35,136 nucleotides of DNA from Caballeronia temeraria (GTDB taxonomy: Bacteria; Pseudomonadota; Gammaproteobacteria; Burkholderiales; Burkholderiaceae), in the NCBI RefSeq assembly GCF_001544795.2, contig NZ_FCOI02000052.1:1-35136 (forward strand). Direction: 5' to 3'. Of the stretch, positions 7,536 through 16,716 are shown in pieces. Position numbers and translations under genes: made by a program. The notes under the pieces are model-generated. The model had not been told where the DNA came from. It saw only the letters and a list, made by a program, of their open reading frames with translations, and made no database searches. How positions within the stretch are numbered: position 1 is the first letter of the stretch; the number at the start of each line of letters is the position of its first letter.

Positions 7536-8111
7536 TCAGAGCAAAAAATTTCGCTCGCGAGTCGCTGAAGCATCGCTAGTCCACTGCATCATTGAAATGG
7601 CACCGGACGAATTCGGCGCGATGGATCGTCGTACTTCCATAATCGGCTTCGGATTCTTGTTGTGCTCGCGGATATAGCGCATCAGCTTACGGTCCAAGTC
7701 CTTCACAGTGGTGAAGACGCCTCGCGCGATCACATCACGTTGGATGCGCGCGAACCAGTTTTCCACCTGATTCAACCAAGACGTGTACGTCGGTGTGTAA
7801 TGCAACCGCACGTTGCGGTGTTGCTGCAGAAACTCCTGCACACGTGCGGTTTTGTGGCTCCTGACGTTGTCGCAGATCACATGAATTTCTTGCTTAGGCC
7901 GTTGGCTGGCGATCACGCCGGTGAGGAAGGCGACGAACTGCTCGCTGGTATGCCGTGGCGCGGTTTTGCCGATGACTTCCCCGGTCGCCGTGTTGAGCGC
8001 AGCGAACAGGCTCAGCGTGCCGTTACGTTTGTATTCGAAGCCATGGCTCTCGGCTCGGCCTGGCGACAGCGGCAACATCCGGTCCTTACGATCCAGGGCC
8101 TGAATGGCCGT
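7536..8111 (-). pseudogene. IS630-family transposase, N-terminally truncated
   Basis: The open frame reads GFEYKRNGTLSLFAALNTATG, then IHVICDNVRSHKT (second catalytic Asp), then HYTPTYTSWLNQVENWF (catalytic Glu), then DRKLMRYIREHNKNPKP. This is the DDE catalytic half of an IS630/Tc1-mariner transposase. The frame is closed upstream by TAG at 8112-8114, and the N-terminal helix-turn-helix half and the first Asp are missing. The nearest ATG, at 8078, is internal. It stands at the break point of the HAD-type pseudogene, so its insertion or a later deletion probably removed that gene's 5' part. The bases from 8112 to 8276 show no recognisable remainder. Confidence 0.8.
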
Positions 8112-8276
8112 CTAAAACTTGCTACAAGCTGGTGCGAGGAGCCTAGGACCAAGCAGCAGGCGAGTTGCGACGCATGGGAAATACGCGGATATTCGGTATG
8201 GTCGGGTACGAAGCCGAATCGAGTCAGCGCCCAGACTCCTGCGCATTGGGGCAACAGAGCGCAGGGCGCTTGCAGG

Positions 8277-9878
8277 TTACTCGCCGCTGCCTACGCCGCT
8301 TGCAACCGGCTGCGCGCTGTGGCCCGGTTCTGCACGCTTGAGCTCCCGCTGCATCGGCGCGGGAAAGCCCGCCGCTTCCACTGGCTCGGCGCTCTTGCGC
8401 ATCTTGGTCACGTCGCTCGCGGTGGCAGGGCCGCCATGATTGCCCCAGCTTGTCTGGATGAACGTCACCACGCTCGCCACTTCTGCATCGCTCAGGAGTT
8501 TCGCGTAGGGTGCCATCGTCAGTGACGACGGCGCGACCTGCGTACCCGGCTGCGCGCTGCCCGCCAGCACGATATGAATCGCCGATGTCGGATTGCTGGT
8601 CTGCAGGATCGGATTCCCGGCAAGCGCCGGGAAGGCCTTGCCGTAACCGGTCCCGTTCGAGCGATGACAGGCCGCGCACCGGTCCATATAGATGCGCGCG
8701 CCTTCATCGGCCGGATGGCCGTGATAAAGCTGATCGGCGATCTTGACGTCGTATGCATACTTCGATGCGTTTGGCTTGTGCGGCTTTAGCGACTGGAGGT
8801 AGACGGCCATCGCTACGAGGTCGTCATCGGTCATGTACTGCAGGGAATCGACGATGACATCGTTCATAGCGCCGAATGCCGCCGTGCGCTCAGTGCGTCC
8901 TGTGCGCAGAAATTGCACGATTTCCTGGTTTGACCACGTCGCAAGGCCATCGGCGTGCTCATTGCGCAGCGACGGCGCGATCCATCCGTCGATGGCGCCG
9001 CCGCCCGACAGAAAGAGCGTGCCTTCACGATCGCTCAACGCCTTTTCCTGCAGGGTGATTGAGCGCGGGGTATGACACGCGCCGCAATGCCCGAGTCCTT
9101 CTACGAGATACGCGCCGCGCGCCATTTGCCGCGACATATGCTGCGCGGGAGCGAATGGCTGCGGATCGGGTGCGAACAGCGCGCGCCACGCTTTCAGCGG
9201 CCAGCGCATCGACAAGGGCCACGGAATGGCGTTTCCCCGGTTTGGCTGATGCGCCGCGGGAACACCCTTCAAAAGATAGGCGTAAAGGTCGCGAAGGTCG
9301 GTATCCGTGAGACGGGAATACGATGGATATGGCATCGCCGGATACACCACGTAACCTGACTTCACTTCGCCGCGACGCATGAGTTTGGCGAAGTCGGCGA
9401 AAGTCCAATTGCCGATGCCCGTCTCTTTATCCGGTGTAATGTTCGTCGAATAGATGGTGCCGAGCGGCGAGCCGATCGCTAGGCCGCCTGCGAACGGCAC
9501 GCCATTTTTCGACGTATGGCACGCGATGCAGTCGCCTGCACGCGCGAGATACGCACCGCGGGCCACCTGTGCATCCACCGGATGGTCGTGCGCGGCGGCT
9601 GCGGCCACGCGCGCGTCGGGAGGCGGCAGGCCCGTGTCGCCGTGCCGCTTCGCGGTCCGTCCGATGAACACCTCGCCGATGCTTGCCGGCTGCGGTGATT
9701 CCGCACGCGCGCGCCGGTCGACCGACTCTCCGCTCGATGCGCCCTGTGGCGCTGTGGCCGACGCCTCGGTCGTCGGCGCCCGTGTTGTCGCCGGCATGGA
9801 AGCCGTATCGGCAAAAACCTGCTGTGCGATTAACGAAACCCCGGCCAGGGCCGCGATGGAAGCAAGACGTGCATTCAT
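8277..9878 (-). CDS. triheme cytochrome c subunit of a membrane-bound dehydrogenase (gluconate/alcohol DH type)
   Basis: The 533-residue exported protein has a signal peptide (MNARLASIAALAGVSLIAQQ, cleavage likely after VFA) and three c-type heme sites, CIACH at 117-121, CGACH at 265-269 and CAACH at 401-405. This is the architecture of the cytochrome subunit of FAD-gluconate, sorbitol and alcohol dehydrogenases. It passes electrons from the flavoprotein to ubiquinone at the periplasmic face of the inner membrane. An 80-residue Ala/Ser/Thr/Pro-rich linker precedes the first heme domain and is longer than usual. The start at 9878 follows AAGGAGCG and lies 14 bases after the GMC gene. It is the last gene of a three-gene operon. 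Confidence 0.92.
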   Translation of the reverse strand: MNARLASIAALAGVSLIAQQVFADTASMPATTRAPTTEASATAPQGASSGESVDRRARAESPQPASIGEVFIGRTAKRHGDTGLPPPDARVAAAAAHDHPVDAQVARGAYLARAGDCIACHTSKNGVPFAGGLAIGSPLGTIYSTNITPDKETGIGNWTFADFAKLMRRGEVKSGYVVYPAMPYPSYSRLTDTDLRDLYAYLLKGVPAAHQPNRGNAIPWPLSMRWPLKAWRALFAPDPQPFAPAQHMSRQMARGAYLVEGLGHCGACHTPRSITLQEKALSDREGTLFLSGGGAIDGWIAPSLRNEHADGLATWSNQEIVQFLRTGRTERTAAFGAMNDVIVDSLQYMTDDDLVAMAVYLQSLKPHKPNASKYAYDVKIADQLYHGHPADEGARIYMDRCAACHRSNGTGYGKAFPALAGNPILQTSNPTSAIHIVLAGSAQPGTQVAPSSLTMAPYAKLLSDAEVASVVTFIQTSWGNHGGPATASDVTKMRKSAEPVEAAGFPAPMQRELKRAEPGHSAQPVASGVGSGE

Positions 9879-9891
9879 GGTCCGCGCTCCT

Positions 9892-11664
9892 TCAGGCCAG
9901 CGCCCGGGGATCGCGCAGATACTGCTCGCGGATCGCTTTCGCACACCAGTAGGCGAGGGCGCACGCTGTGCCCGTCGGGTTATAGCCGATGCCAACAGGA
10001 AACACCCCTGATCCCACCGCGAACACGTTGTGGACGTCCCAGCTCTGCAGATAGCGGTTCAGCACGCTTGTCGACGGGTCGGTCCCCATCGCCACGCCGC
10101 CGGCCCAGTGCGTCGTCTGATACGGGCGCAGATCGAAGTGATCGCCGAAGTTCTTGAGCGACACGTTGATCGACTTGGGCCCCATTGCTCGGGCAACCTT
10201 CAGCATCTGGTCGGTGACATAGCGGCTCATTCTAATGTCGTTGTCCTTCCAGTCGAACGTGAAGCGCAGAAGCGGCAGGTCCCAGGCGTCTTTGTAGGTA
10301 GGATCAAGGTCGACGTAGACGTCGCGATAGACCATGTTGGCGCCGTGTACATCGAACGAGGCGAAGTTGAGATAGTTCTCTTTCACCGCCGCCTTCCATT
10401 GCGCGCCCCACCTCGGCGTGCCTCGCGGCGTTGGAATGCCCGAAATGGGCTTGGTACCGGCCGGATTGCACCACACCGGCGCACCGCCCACGAAACTGAG
10501 CGGACCGTGATCAAAGTGGTCGCCGTTGAAGTCGTCGACTGCGACACCGTTGCCCCCTGCGCCGATGAACATGTTTGTGTTCTTGCCGGGACCGAAGAAC
10601 ATCTGCACCGTGGACATGGTTTGATAGGCGATGTTTCGGCCCACCGCGCCCTTGTTCGCGACAGGGTCATACGGCGTGCCCACGCCGGATAAAAGGAACA
10701 GTCGCGCGTTGTTGTAGGCGAAGGTGCTGGCAATGACGATATTCGCCGGCTGATGCACAGTGTTGCCGTGTTCATCCACATAGGTCACACCGGTCGCGCG
10801 CTTCTTCGTGCTGTCCAGATCGATACGCGTCACCATGCAGCGCGAACGCAACTCAAAGCGCGGCTCCCGTCGCAGCGCAGGCAGGATATTCACGTTCGGC
10901 GACGCCTTCGAATAGTTGTAGCATGCGTACCCAGAGCAGAATCCGCAGAAGGTGCACGGACCCATCTGGCAGCCGTACGGATTCGTGTAGGGTTGCGACG
11001 CATTTGCCGATGGTTCCGAAAACGGGTGAAACCCGACGTCGCGAGCAGCGAGCTTGAAAAGATGCGCCGTGTAATGGTCCGCCTGCGGCGGCAGCGGGTA
11101 GTCCGAGGAGCGGTTTGCCTCGAAATAGTTGCCTTCGCCCGTGGTCTGACCGTTGATGCGGTAAGCGCGGCCCGATGTGCCCATGACCTTCTCGACGAAG
11201 TCAAAATGCGGTTCGAGTTCGTCGTAGCTCACCCCCCAATCCTGGATCGTCATCTCCGCGGGAATGAACTGCTTGCCGTAGCGTTCCTCATAATGGCTGC
11301 GGATGCGAAGTTCTTCCGGCAGCACTCGCCATTGCTGCCCCGACCAATGCAGTCCCGCACCGCCCACGCCTTCGCCTGGCTTGAAGGCGCCGATCTGCCG
11401 GTATGGAAGCGCCGTGTCGCCGGCCTTATGCCGGAACGTGAACGACGAAGCCGACATATTCTGGAACAGCTTCCAACGCTGTAAATATGTGAGCTCGTCG
11501 ATAGTGTTGGGATACGCGCCGTCAGGGTAGGTATCGCGATACGCGCCGCGTTCAAGCGCAACGACGTGCAGTCCCGCTTCGGTCAGTTCCTTGGCCAGGA
11601 TTGCGCCGGTCCAGCCAAAACCGACGATCGCTACGTCGACCTCGGGCAAGTTCGTGTTCGCCAT
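9892..11664 (-). CDS. GMC oxidoreductase, FAD-dependent large subunit (gluconate 2-dehydrogenase type)
   Basis: The 590-residue flavoprotein starts with a Rossmann fold (VDVAIVGFGWTGAILAKEL, GxGxxG at 15-20) and has the GMC C-terminal FAD-contact block with VGSGVFPVGIGYNPTGTA. The active-site His region is THWAGG near residue 520. A Cys cluster CTFCGFCSGYAC near 230 resembles the Fe-S-like cysteines of membrane-bound FAD dehydrogenases. It has no signal peptide and should be carried through Tat by the small subunit encoded just upstream. It oxidises a sugar acid, aldose or polyol; gluconate is the family default, not proven here. The ATG at 11664 has GGAG about 10 bases ahead. Confidence 0.93.
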   Translation of the reverse strand: MANTNLPEVDVAIVGFGWTGAILAKELTEAGLHVVALERGAYRDTYPDGAYPNTIDELTYLQRWKLFQNMSASSFTFRHKAGDTALPYRQIGAFKPGEGVGGAGLHWSGQQWRVLPEELRIRSHYEERYGKQFIPAEMTIQDWGVSYDELEPHFDFVEKVMGTSGRAYRINGQTTGEGNYFEANRSSDYPLPPQADHYTAHLFKLAARDVGFHPFSEPSANASQPYTNPYGCQMGPCTFCGFCSGYACYNYSKASPNVNILPALRREPRFELRSRCMVTRIDLDSTKKRATGVTYVDEHGNTVHQPANIVIASTFAYNNARLFLLSGVGTPYDPVANKGAVGRNIAYQTMSTVQMFFGPGKNTNMFIGAGGNGVAVDDFNGDHFDHGPLSFVGGAPVWCNPAGTKPISGIPTPRGTPRWGAQWKAAVKENYLNFASFDVHGANMVYRDVYVDLDPTYKDAWDLPLLRFTFDWKDNDIRMSRYVTDQMLKVARAMGPKSINVSLKNFGDHFDLRPYQTTHWAGGVAMGTDPSTSVLNRYLQSWDVHNVFAVGSGVFPVGIGYNPTGTACALAYWCAKAIREQYLRDPRALA

Positions 11665-11716
11665 CTGCTATTTGCTCCAGACATAGTGTGAGCGTCGTAC
11701 CGGTTGGACACACGAA

Positions 11717-12424
11717 TTACCGTCGCGAAACGGGCGGCAACGGATATTTCGCGCCGTACTGGCGCACCCAGTCCATATAATCCGCGCGCGCGCCGGGAAA
11801 GCCGATCATTTCCCACGCAGCCATGTTGCGATTGCCGCCATGCACGGGATCGCAAAAATAGCCTTCGTAGGTGTTCTGCAGAAGCAGTCCGAAGAACACG
11901 CCCGAATGCACCTTTCCGATGTCGAGCTCGTTACTCTCCATCTGCCGCAACAGCGCATCGCGGCGGGCGGCATCGAGCGATTTTGGAAGCTTGTCGTTAT
12001 GCGCGCGCTTTGTGGCATCGTCGACGCCGGACAGAGCGATGCGATAGAGATCGCGCGGCGCGTACGGCTGTTGGTATCCGAAAAGCGGATCGGCGTCCGG
12101 CGCGAACGGGCCTTGCATGTACCAGAGATGGCCATGCCCCCACGGCTGATCCATCTGCATGTCGATGAATTGGGGCACGCCGGCTTGCAGTGCGCCGGGC
12201 CCGGTTCCATCTGCTGGGATTAGGCGGTCGACAAGCGCGGTGAGTGTGTCCCATTCTGCCGCGTTGAAGTAGCGCGGACGATAGGACTTCGCGGACTCTT
12301 CGTCCGCCTGCACGGACAAATCGCCGCCGACCAGTGCTGCGACGCCACCTACAGCGGCGGGTGCCGATCCCGCGACGACGCGAATGAACGCACGTCGTCC
12401 CGGCGTAATACCGATCTTCTTCAC
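11717..12424 (-). CDS. gluconate 2-dehydrogenase subunit 3 family protein (Tat-exported small subunit)
   Basis: The 235-residue protein begins at a GTG (12424) preceded by GAGGA with seven-base spacing, giving MKKIGITPGRRAFIRVVAGS. The twin Arg at residues 10-11 with RRAFIR is a Tat motif followed by a hydrophobic stretch. The mature part has the subunit-3 signatures FNAAEWDTLTALVDRLIPAD, and near the end GYFCDPVHGGNRNMAAWEMIGFPG. It escorts the folded FAD subunit across the membrane and stabilises it. A frame extending to 12583 starts ahead of the Tat motif and is unlikely. First gene of the small subunit - flavoprotein - cytochrome c operon. Confidence 0.92.
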   Translation of the reverse strand: MKKIGITPGRRAFIRVVAGSAPAAVGGVAALVGGDLSVQADEESAKSYRPRYFNAAEWDTLTALVDRLIPADGTGPGALQAGVPQFIDMQMDQPWGHGHLWYMQGPFAPDADPLFGYQQPYAPRDLYRIALSGVDDATKRAHNDKLPKSLDAARRDALLRQMESNELDIGKVHSGVFFGLLLQNTYEGYFCDPVHGGNRNMAAWEMIGFPGARADYMDWVRQYGAKYPLPPVSRR

Positions 12425-13505
12425 GGAAGAGTCCTCGAAGTAGTACTCAACAATCAAAGCACACGGTGCCTCGTGCGGGAATCGCTGGGCAGCGTCCGTA
12501 TCGGGCGGCTTTTCGATGCGCCATCCGTCGACGAAGTCGGCCGGTCGGGTCACGGTCGGTGCCCGAGGTACGACGCGATACATTGCCGGTGTACTGGTCG
12601 GAATCGCCGCGCCGATGGCGCGCTGCCGTCATGCACGGGATTACGATTGACCGACCCTGCCTTTCATTCCGATAAGCGCGGGCCTACAGCTAACGAGGGC
12701 TGCAGGCAATTGCGTTCGCGGAACTCAACCTGCGAAATAGCGTTTCCGCAAAAGTGGCGCAGAGTGGAATGGCCGCGGAAAGGCACCGAGATGGCTTGCC
12801 GGTGCGATTGACGGGAAGAAGTTCTCGAATGATGGTACTGCGGCCACAGCTTCTGGTGGCAAGGAAAGTGCGCCGAGGGCAGTCGCGGCTAAGTATGCAC
12901 GGAAGAAGAACGGTGTCCCCCAAGAAGGGCACAGCGAACAATGCTTCGGCGACGCCCGCAAAGACTGCTACCGGCAAGCACTCCACCGCGGAAAAACTCG
13001 ACGTTCGTAGCGAAGAATAAGTCGAAACGGCGGGCGAGATGGGTACCGCGAAGAATGCGGCGGCGAAGAAGTCCGGCGGCAAAGCGACAGCGGGAATGAC
13101 GGCGGGCTCGACGAATCTGCTGCCTGCCACGAGCACAAGCGAAGTCGACACCGTCACTTCGGCTTTAAGGCAGTTGGGTATAGGATGAGCGCCCCGCCAT
13201 GCGCATGGAGGCGGAAGCAATCGACGCTCGTCGCGCGTTCCGCTAGCCGACGATGTTTGCGTGGTCGGCGGTTCATGTCACGAAAGATAAATGTGTTGTC
13301 GGAAGTAACGCCGCGTAAAGTCCCCGACACAACGAAGAACGACAACTGCTTGTGAAGATCGCGGTCAGACCGGCAGTGCGCAATTTTTCCCCGCTTTGAG
13401 CCGATTTACTGGCTCAGGTGTTCATTGAGTGGCGAGAGGCATCCGCGGGCTGTGGCATCTGCAGATGTTCTTCAAACGGGACGGCAAGACGCGGCCACAA
13501 TTACG
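12425..13505. other. about 1.1 kb with no intact gene
   Basis: Apart from the Ala/Lys-rich remnant at 12804-13188, no frame here shows a motif or a good ribosome binding site. The first 150 bases must contain the promoter of the leftward dehydrogenase operon, but no clear boxes were identified. A minus-strand frame at 12690-13220 is judged a mirror of the basic-protein remnant. Confidence 0.4.
12804..13188 (+). pseudogene. decayed Ala/Lys-rich (histone H1-like) coding remnant
   Basis: Plus-strand segments in successive frames have the composition of Ala/Lys/Gly/Thr-rich nucleoid proteins: GTAATASGGKESAPRAVAAK near 12831, then VSPKKGTANNASATPAKTAT near 12914 in another frame. After TAA at 13018-13020 the same frame continues MGTAKNAAAKKSGGKATAG to TGA at 13186-13188. 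At least one frameshift and one stop break it. This suggests a relic of a small H1-like or phasin-like basic protein. Low-complexity composition makes the family uncertain. Confidence 0.35.
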
Positions 13506-13937
13506 ATGCTAGTAACGGCTAAGGTTTACAGAGCGGGGGCACTCGTCTTCGCAATTGGATTGTTTCTATGTATCGATCGGCTGTACCAGCTCGCTGAGTC
13601 CCGTCCATACCAGTTTGTCCTGCTATGGCTGCTTATGCAGGGCTGCGCTGCTGCGTCGCTATCGTCCTTCGTGCCGCTAAAGCCACGTCGTGACCTTGAG
13701 CGAAGGTTGTTTGCCGCAGTCCTCATCGGTGGATTCATGGGTGGCGTAACGCTGCCGAAGGTCATCGCCGCCATCGGCTTGGACGGGCTGCAGCTACCAG
13801 CCTGGTTTGACGAAATCCCATATCCGGCTATTCTAGTCACCGGTCTCTCGCAGGCTATCATTGCCGCAGCACTTGAGGCTGCAATTTGGGGCCTCGCGTA
13901 CGTCGTACCACCGGCACGCACATTTCGACAACGCTAG
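13506..13937 (+). CDS. small polytopic membrane protein, unknown function
   Basis: From ATG at 13506 the 143-residue product has about four hydrophobic segments: GALVFAIGLFLCI near 10, FVLLWLLMQGCAAASL near 40, AAVLIGGFMGGVTLPKVIAAIG near 75 and ILVTGLSQAIIAAALEAAIWGLAYVV near 110. An Arg-rich loop (KPRRDLERR) lies between the second and third. No family is recognised. The frame is open upstream to a TTG at 13425 but that region is hydrophilic; neither start has a good ribosome binding site. It is convergent with the hybrid kinase gene, the stops being six bases apart. The pairing may be accidental. Confidence 0.6.
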   Translation: MLVTAKVYRAGALVFAIGLFLCIDRLYQLAESRPYQFVLLWLLMQGCAAASLSSFVPLKPRRDLERRLFAAVLIGGFMGGVTLPKVIAAIGLDGLQLPAWFDEIPYPAILVTGLSQAIIAAALEAAIWGLAYVVPPARTFRQR

Positions 13938-13943
13938 GGAAAA

Positions 13944-16385
13944 CTAAGCTTTTTCGGCTGAGTCGTGGATCCTGTCATCTTCACCGCTGCCGGCTTTCCG
14001 CTTTGCCTGACGGTTACTGGCGGACTGCAGCGTATCTTGCAACTGCGCAAGCGAATATGGCTTGCGCAGCGCCGACCAGTTGACCTGCCGGGTCTCTTCC
14101 TCCGGCAGCGTGTTTCCGGAAGCAAAAATGACCTCAAGGTCTGGTTGCATGGCCGTGGCACGGCGCGCCAGTTCCAGCCCGGACATGTCGGACATGACGA
14201 CGTCTGTCAGAAGAACGTCAATGTCGCCCGCTTCGAGAATGTCGAGCGCCGCGGCGGCCTTTTCCGCGCGCCTCGCGCCGATTCCTAGGAGCAGGAGCAG
14301 TTCACAGAGCGCGTCGAGCGACGCGGGGTCATCGTCCACCGCAAGGACGCGCAATTCTTTGGGGCGCCGGACCGAAATATTCGGGTCATCTCGGGATTCG
14401 GCCATTGGTTGTTCGATCGCCTTGCTATCGATATCGCTATCGCTGTCGCCGAGGACTTGCCGCACCTTCGTCGCGAGCTGCTGACGGCTGTACGGTTTGC
14501 TGAGCAGTTCAACGCCCGGGTCCAGCCGGCCGCCGTGGACGATAGCATTCTGTGTGTACCCTGAAGTGAAGAGCACTTTGAGTCCGGGGAGCATCTGGGT
14601 GGCTTGCCTTGCCATGTCGGGGCTACGCAACGACCCCGGCATGACCACGTCCGTGAATAACAGATCGATGTGCACGCCGCTCGCGACGACGGCCAGTGCC
14701 CGCTCGGCGTCATTGGCCTTCAACACAGCGTACCCCAAACCGGTAAGAAGCTCGACAACCGTCGATTGGACCTGCGGATCATCCTCCACCACGAGAATGG
14801 TCTCTTCGCCGTGCTTCACGCTGCCCCTCGTGCGCGGCGCGAATTCGACTGCCGTGCCGGTTGAGCGAGGTAAATAGATCCTGACAGTTGTTCCTTCGCC
14901 GATCTCACTGTAGAGCTTGATGTGTCCGTCGCTCTGCCTGACAAACCCATACGCCATGCTCAGTCCAAGGCCAGTACCTTCGCCTTCCGGTTTCGTGCTG
15001 AAGAACGGATCGAAAGCGCGCTCCATCACTTCTCGGCTCATGCCGGTCCCCGTGTCTGTGACAGCCAGCATGACATACTGTCCGGCCTTGACGTCAGGTA
15101 CCGTCGAGACGTATTCGTCATCCAGCGTCGCGTTGGCGAGTTCGAGTGTGAGCTTGCCGCCATCCGGCATTGCATCGCGTGCATTGATCGCCAGGTTTAG
15201 AACCACGTTTTCCAGCTGATGCGGATCGACGAGGATGTTCCAGAGACCGCCCGCGACAACAGACTCGATTTCAATCGTCTCGCCCAGCGCCCGGCGCAAC
15301 AGGTCGTCTAGTACGCGAAGCTGGCGTGCGGGATTAATGACCAGGGGCGCCAGTGGTTGCTGACGTCCGTAGGCGAGCAGCTGCGAGGCTAGTTTCGCGC
15401 CGCGATCCACGGCGTCGATCGCCTTGCCCAAGCGCTCGGCGCTCCAGTTGTCCCGTCCGTACCTGCTTTCGAGCAGTTCCAAGTTTCCGCGGAGCACCTG
15501 CAGGACATTGTTGAAATCGTGTGCCACCCCGCCGGTCAGCTTCCCCAACGCCTCCATTTTCTGCGCCTGGAACAGAGCGCGCTGCGTTTGCTCAAGTAGT
15601 TCCGAGGCACGCCGACGTTCGGTGATGTCCCGGGTGACCTTCGCAAAACCGACGAGCTCACCGTTTTCGCGGATCGCATCAATGACGACGTGTGCAAAGA
15701 AGCGGCTGCCATCCTGGCGCACGCGCCAACCTTCTGCCTCGAATCGGCCTTCGCGTCTTGCCGTTTCCAGCCCGCGAAACGGCACCCCGGCGGCGACGTC
15801 CTCTGGCGTGTAAAACCTGGAAAAGTGCGAGCCCACAACCTCGCTTTCGCTATATCCCTTGATCCGCCGGGCGCCGGAGTTCCAGCTTGTGACCCGGCCG
15901 TCGGGCGACAGCATGAAGATGGCATAGTCGATGACACCCTGAACCAGCAGGCGAAAGCTGCGCTCGCTTTGCAGCACAGCGTCGTGAGCCGCCTTTTTGT
16001 CACTGACGTCCTGAACGACCTTTCCAAAGCCCAGAAGGTGACCAGCGCTATCACGAAGTGCTGTCATGACTACATTGGCCCAGAACCTCGTGCCGTCCTT
16101 TCGCAGACGCCATCCTTCACTAACATAGCGCCCTGAACTGGCAGCAGCTTTGAGTGCGGCGTCGGGCGCGCCCGCGGCCCGTTCGATCTCCGTGTAAAAC
16201 AGGGAGAACGGCTGCCCTATGATTTCATCAGCCCTGTACCCTTGGATACGCTCGCCCCCTGGGTTCCACGTCACGACGACGCCGTCAGGCGAAAGGGCGA
16301 AAATGGAATAGTCGTCAGTGGACGCGGCCCACAGTTGAAGCCAGACAGCGCTGAAGCTGGCGGCGGGTGACGTGTCGTCATTCAT
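13944..16385 (-). CDS. hybrid sensor histidine kinase, PAS-PAS-HisKA-HATPase-REC-REC
   Basis: The 813-residue soluble protein has two PAS domains (about 20-135 and 143-258, each with the FYT..D and EGWRxRxDGxRF PAC blocks). A dimerisation/phosphotransfer helix follows with H289 in VAHDFNNVLQ, and an HATPase with N box at 401 (LAINARDAM), G1 DTGTGM and G2 GTGLGL. It ends in two receiver domains with acceptor Asp at about 579 (LLFTDVVMPG) and 728 (VLLTDVVMSD). No membrane segment is visible, so it senses a cytoplasmic signal through PAS. The H-D-F-N-N type H box is that of HWE-adjacent/FixL-like kinases. No separate response regulator lies beside it. The ATG at 16385 lacks a clear ribosome binding site; the frame continues upstream to 16547. 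Confidence 0.93.
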   Translation of the reverse strand: MNDDTSPAASFSAVWLQLWAASTDDYSIFALSPDGVVVTWNPGGERIQGYRADEIIGQPFSLFYTEIERAAGAPDAALKAAASSGRYVSEGWRLRKDGTRFWANVVMTALRDSAGHLLGFGKVVQDVSDKKAAHDAVLQSERSFRLLVQGVIDYAIFMLSPDGRVTSWNSGARRIKGYSESEVVGSHFSRFYTPEDVAAGVPFRGLETARREGRFEAEGWRVRQDGSRFFAHVVIDAIRENGELVGFAKVTRDITERRRASELLEQTQRALFQAQKMEALGKLTGGVAHDFNNVLQVLRGNLELLESRYGRDNWSAERLGKAIDAVDRGAKLASQLLAYGRQQPLAPLVINPARQLRVLDDLLRRALGETIEIESVVAGGLWNILVDPHQLENVVLNLAINARDAMPDGGKLTLELANATLDDEYVSTVPDVKAGQYVMLAVTDTGTGMSREVMERAFDPFFSTKPEGEGTGLGLSMAYGFVRQSDGHIKLYSEIGEGTTVRIYLPRSTGTAVEFAPRTRGSVKHGEETILVVEDDPQVQSTVVELLTGLGYAVLKANDAERALAVVASGVHIDLLFTDVVMPGSLRSPDMARQATQMLPGLKVLFTSGYTQNAIVHGGRLDPGVELLSKPYSRQQLATKVRQVLGDSDSDIDSKAIEQPMAESRDDPNISVRRPKELRVLAVDDDPASLDALCELLLLLGIGARRAEKAAAALDILEAGDIDVLLTDVVMSDMSGLELARRATAMQPDLEVIFASGNTLPEEETRQVNWSALRKPYSLAQLQDTLQSASNRQAKRKAGSGEDDRIHDSAEKA

Positions 16386-16557
16386 AGCGAACAGTGTACG
16401 GATGCCGGCTAGACAAAAGTTAGTCGTTTCCGCAATTTTTATGCCGGGGAGGGTGCACGCTTTTCGCTTAGCCACGCAGTCTTCAGTTTCCATGGCACGT
16501 AACATCAATCGCCGGAAGGTCGGTCCGGCGCGGTCGCTAGATGCCAATCTGGATGGC

Positions 16558-16573
16558 GCTTACAGATGTAAGC
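16558..16573. promoter_or_regulatory. 16-bp palindrome upstream of the hybrid kinase
   Basis: GCTTACA-GA-TGTAAGC is a perfect 7-bp dyad around a 2-base centre. It lies 172 bases upstream of the kinase start and 143 bases upstream of the TumE-like gene, in the shared divergent region. Its form suits a dimeric regulator site; the regulator is unknown. Confidence 0.35.
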
Positions 16574-16686
16574 ATGGGCAGCTTCTCGGACCGGCCCCTA
16601 TGATGCCTAGCCCTTCCATCAAGCCGACGCCTAAGCGCCCAGCTTTGCCGCGCTCAGTCGCCACTCATGTCAAACGCGGATTTGAA

Positions 16687-16713
16687 TTATCTTATCAGAC
16701 TGTGATAACATAA
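16687..16713. promoter_or_regulatory. operator-like inverted repeat at the start of the TumE-like/HTH module
   Basis: Left arm TTATCTTATCA (16687-16697) and right arm TGATAACATAA (16703-16713) are reverse complements at 10 of 11 positions, with a 5-base centre GACTG. The repeat ends three bases before the ATG at 16717. TTGAAT (16682-16687) and TAACAT (16706-16711) with 18 bases between could be the promoter, which the repeat would then cover. It is the expected position for autoregulation by the HTH protein of the module. Confidence 0.55.
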
Positions 16714-16716
16714 AGC

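Noticed and set aside
12690..13220. 176-codon minus-strand open frame
   Set aside because: Mirror of the Ala/Lys-rich remnant; its hydrophobic Ala/Val/Phe runs are what GCG/AAG codons give in antisense.
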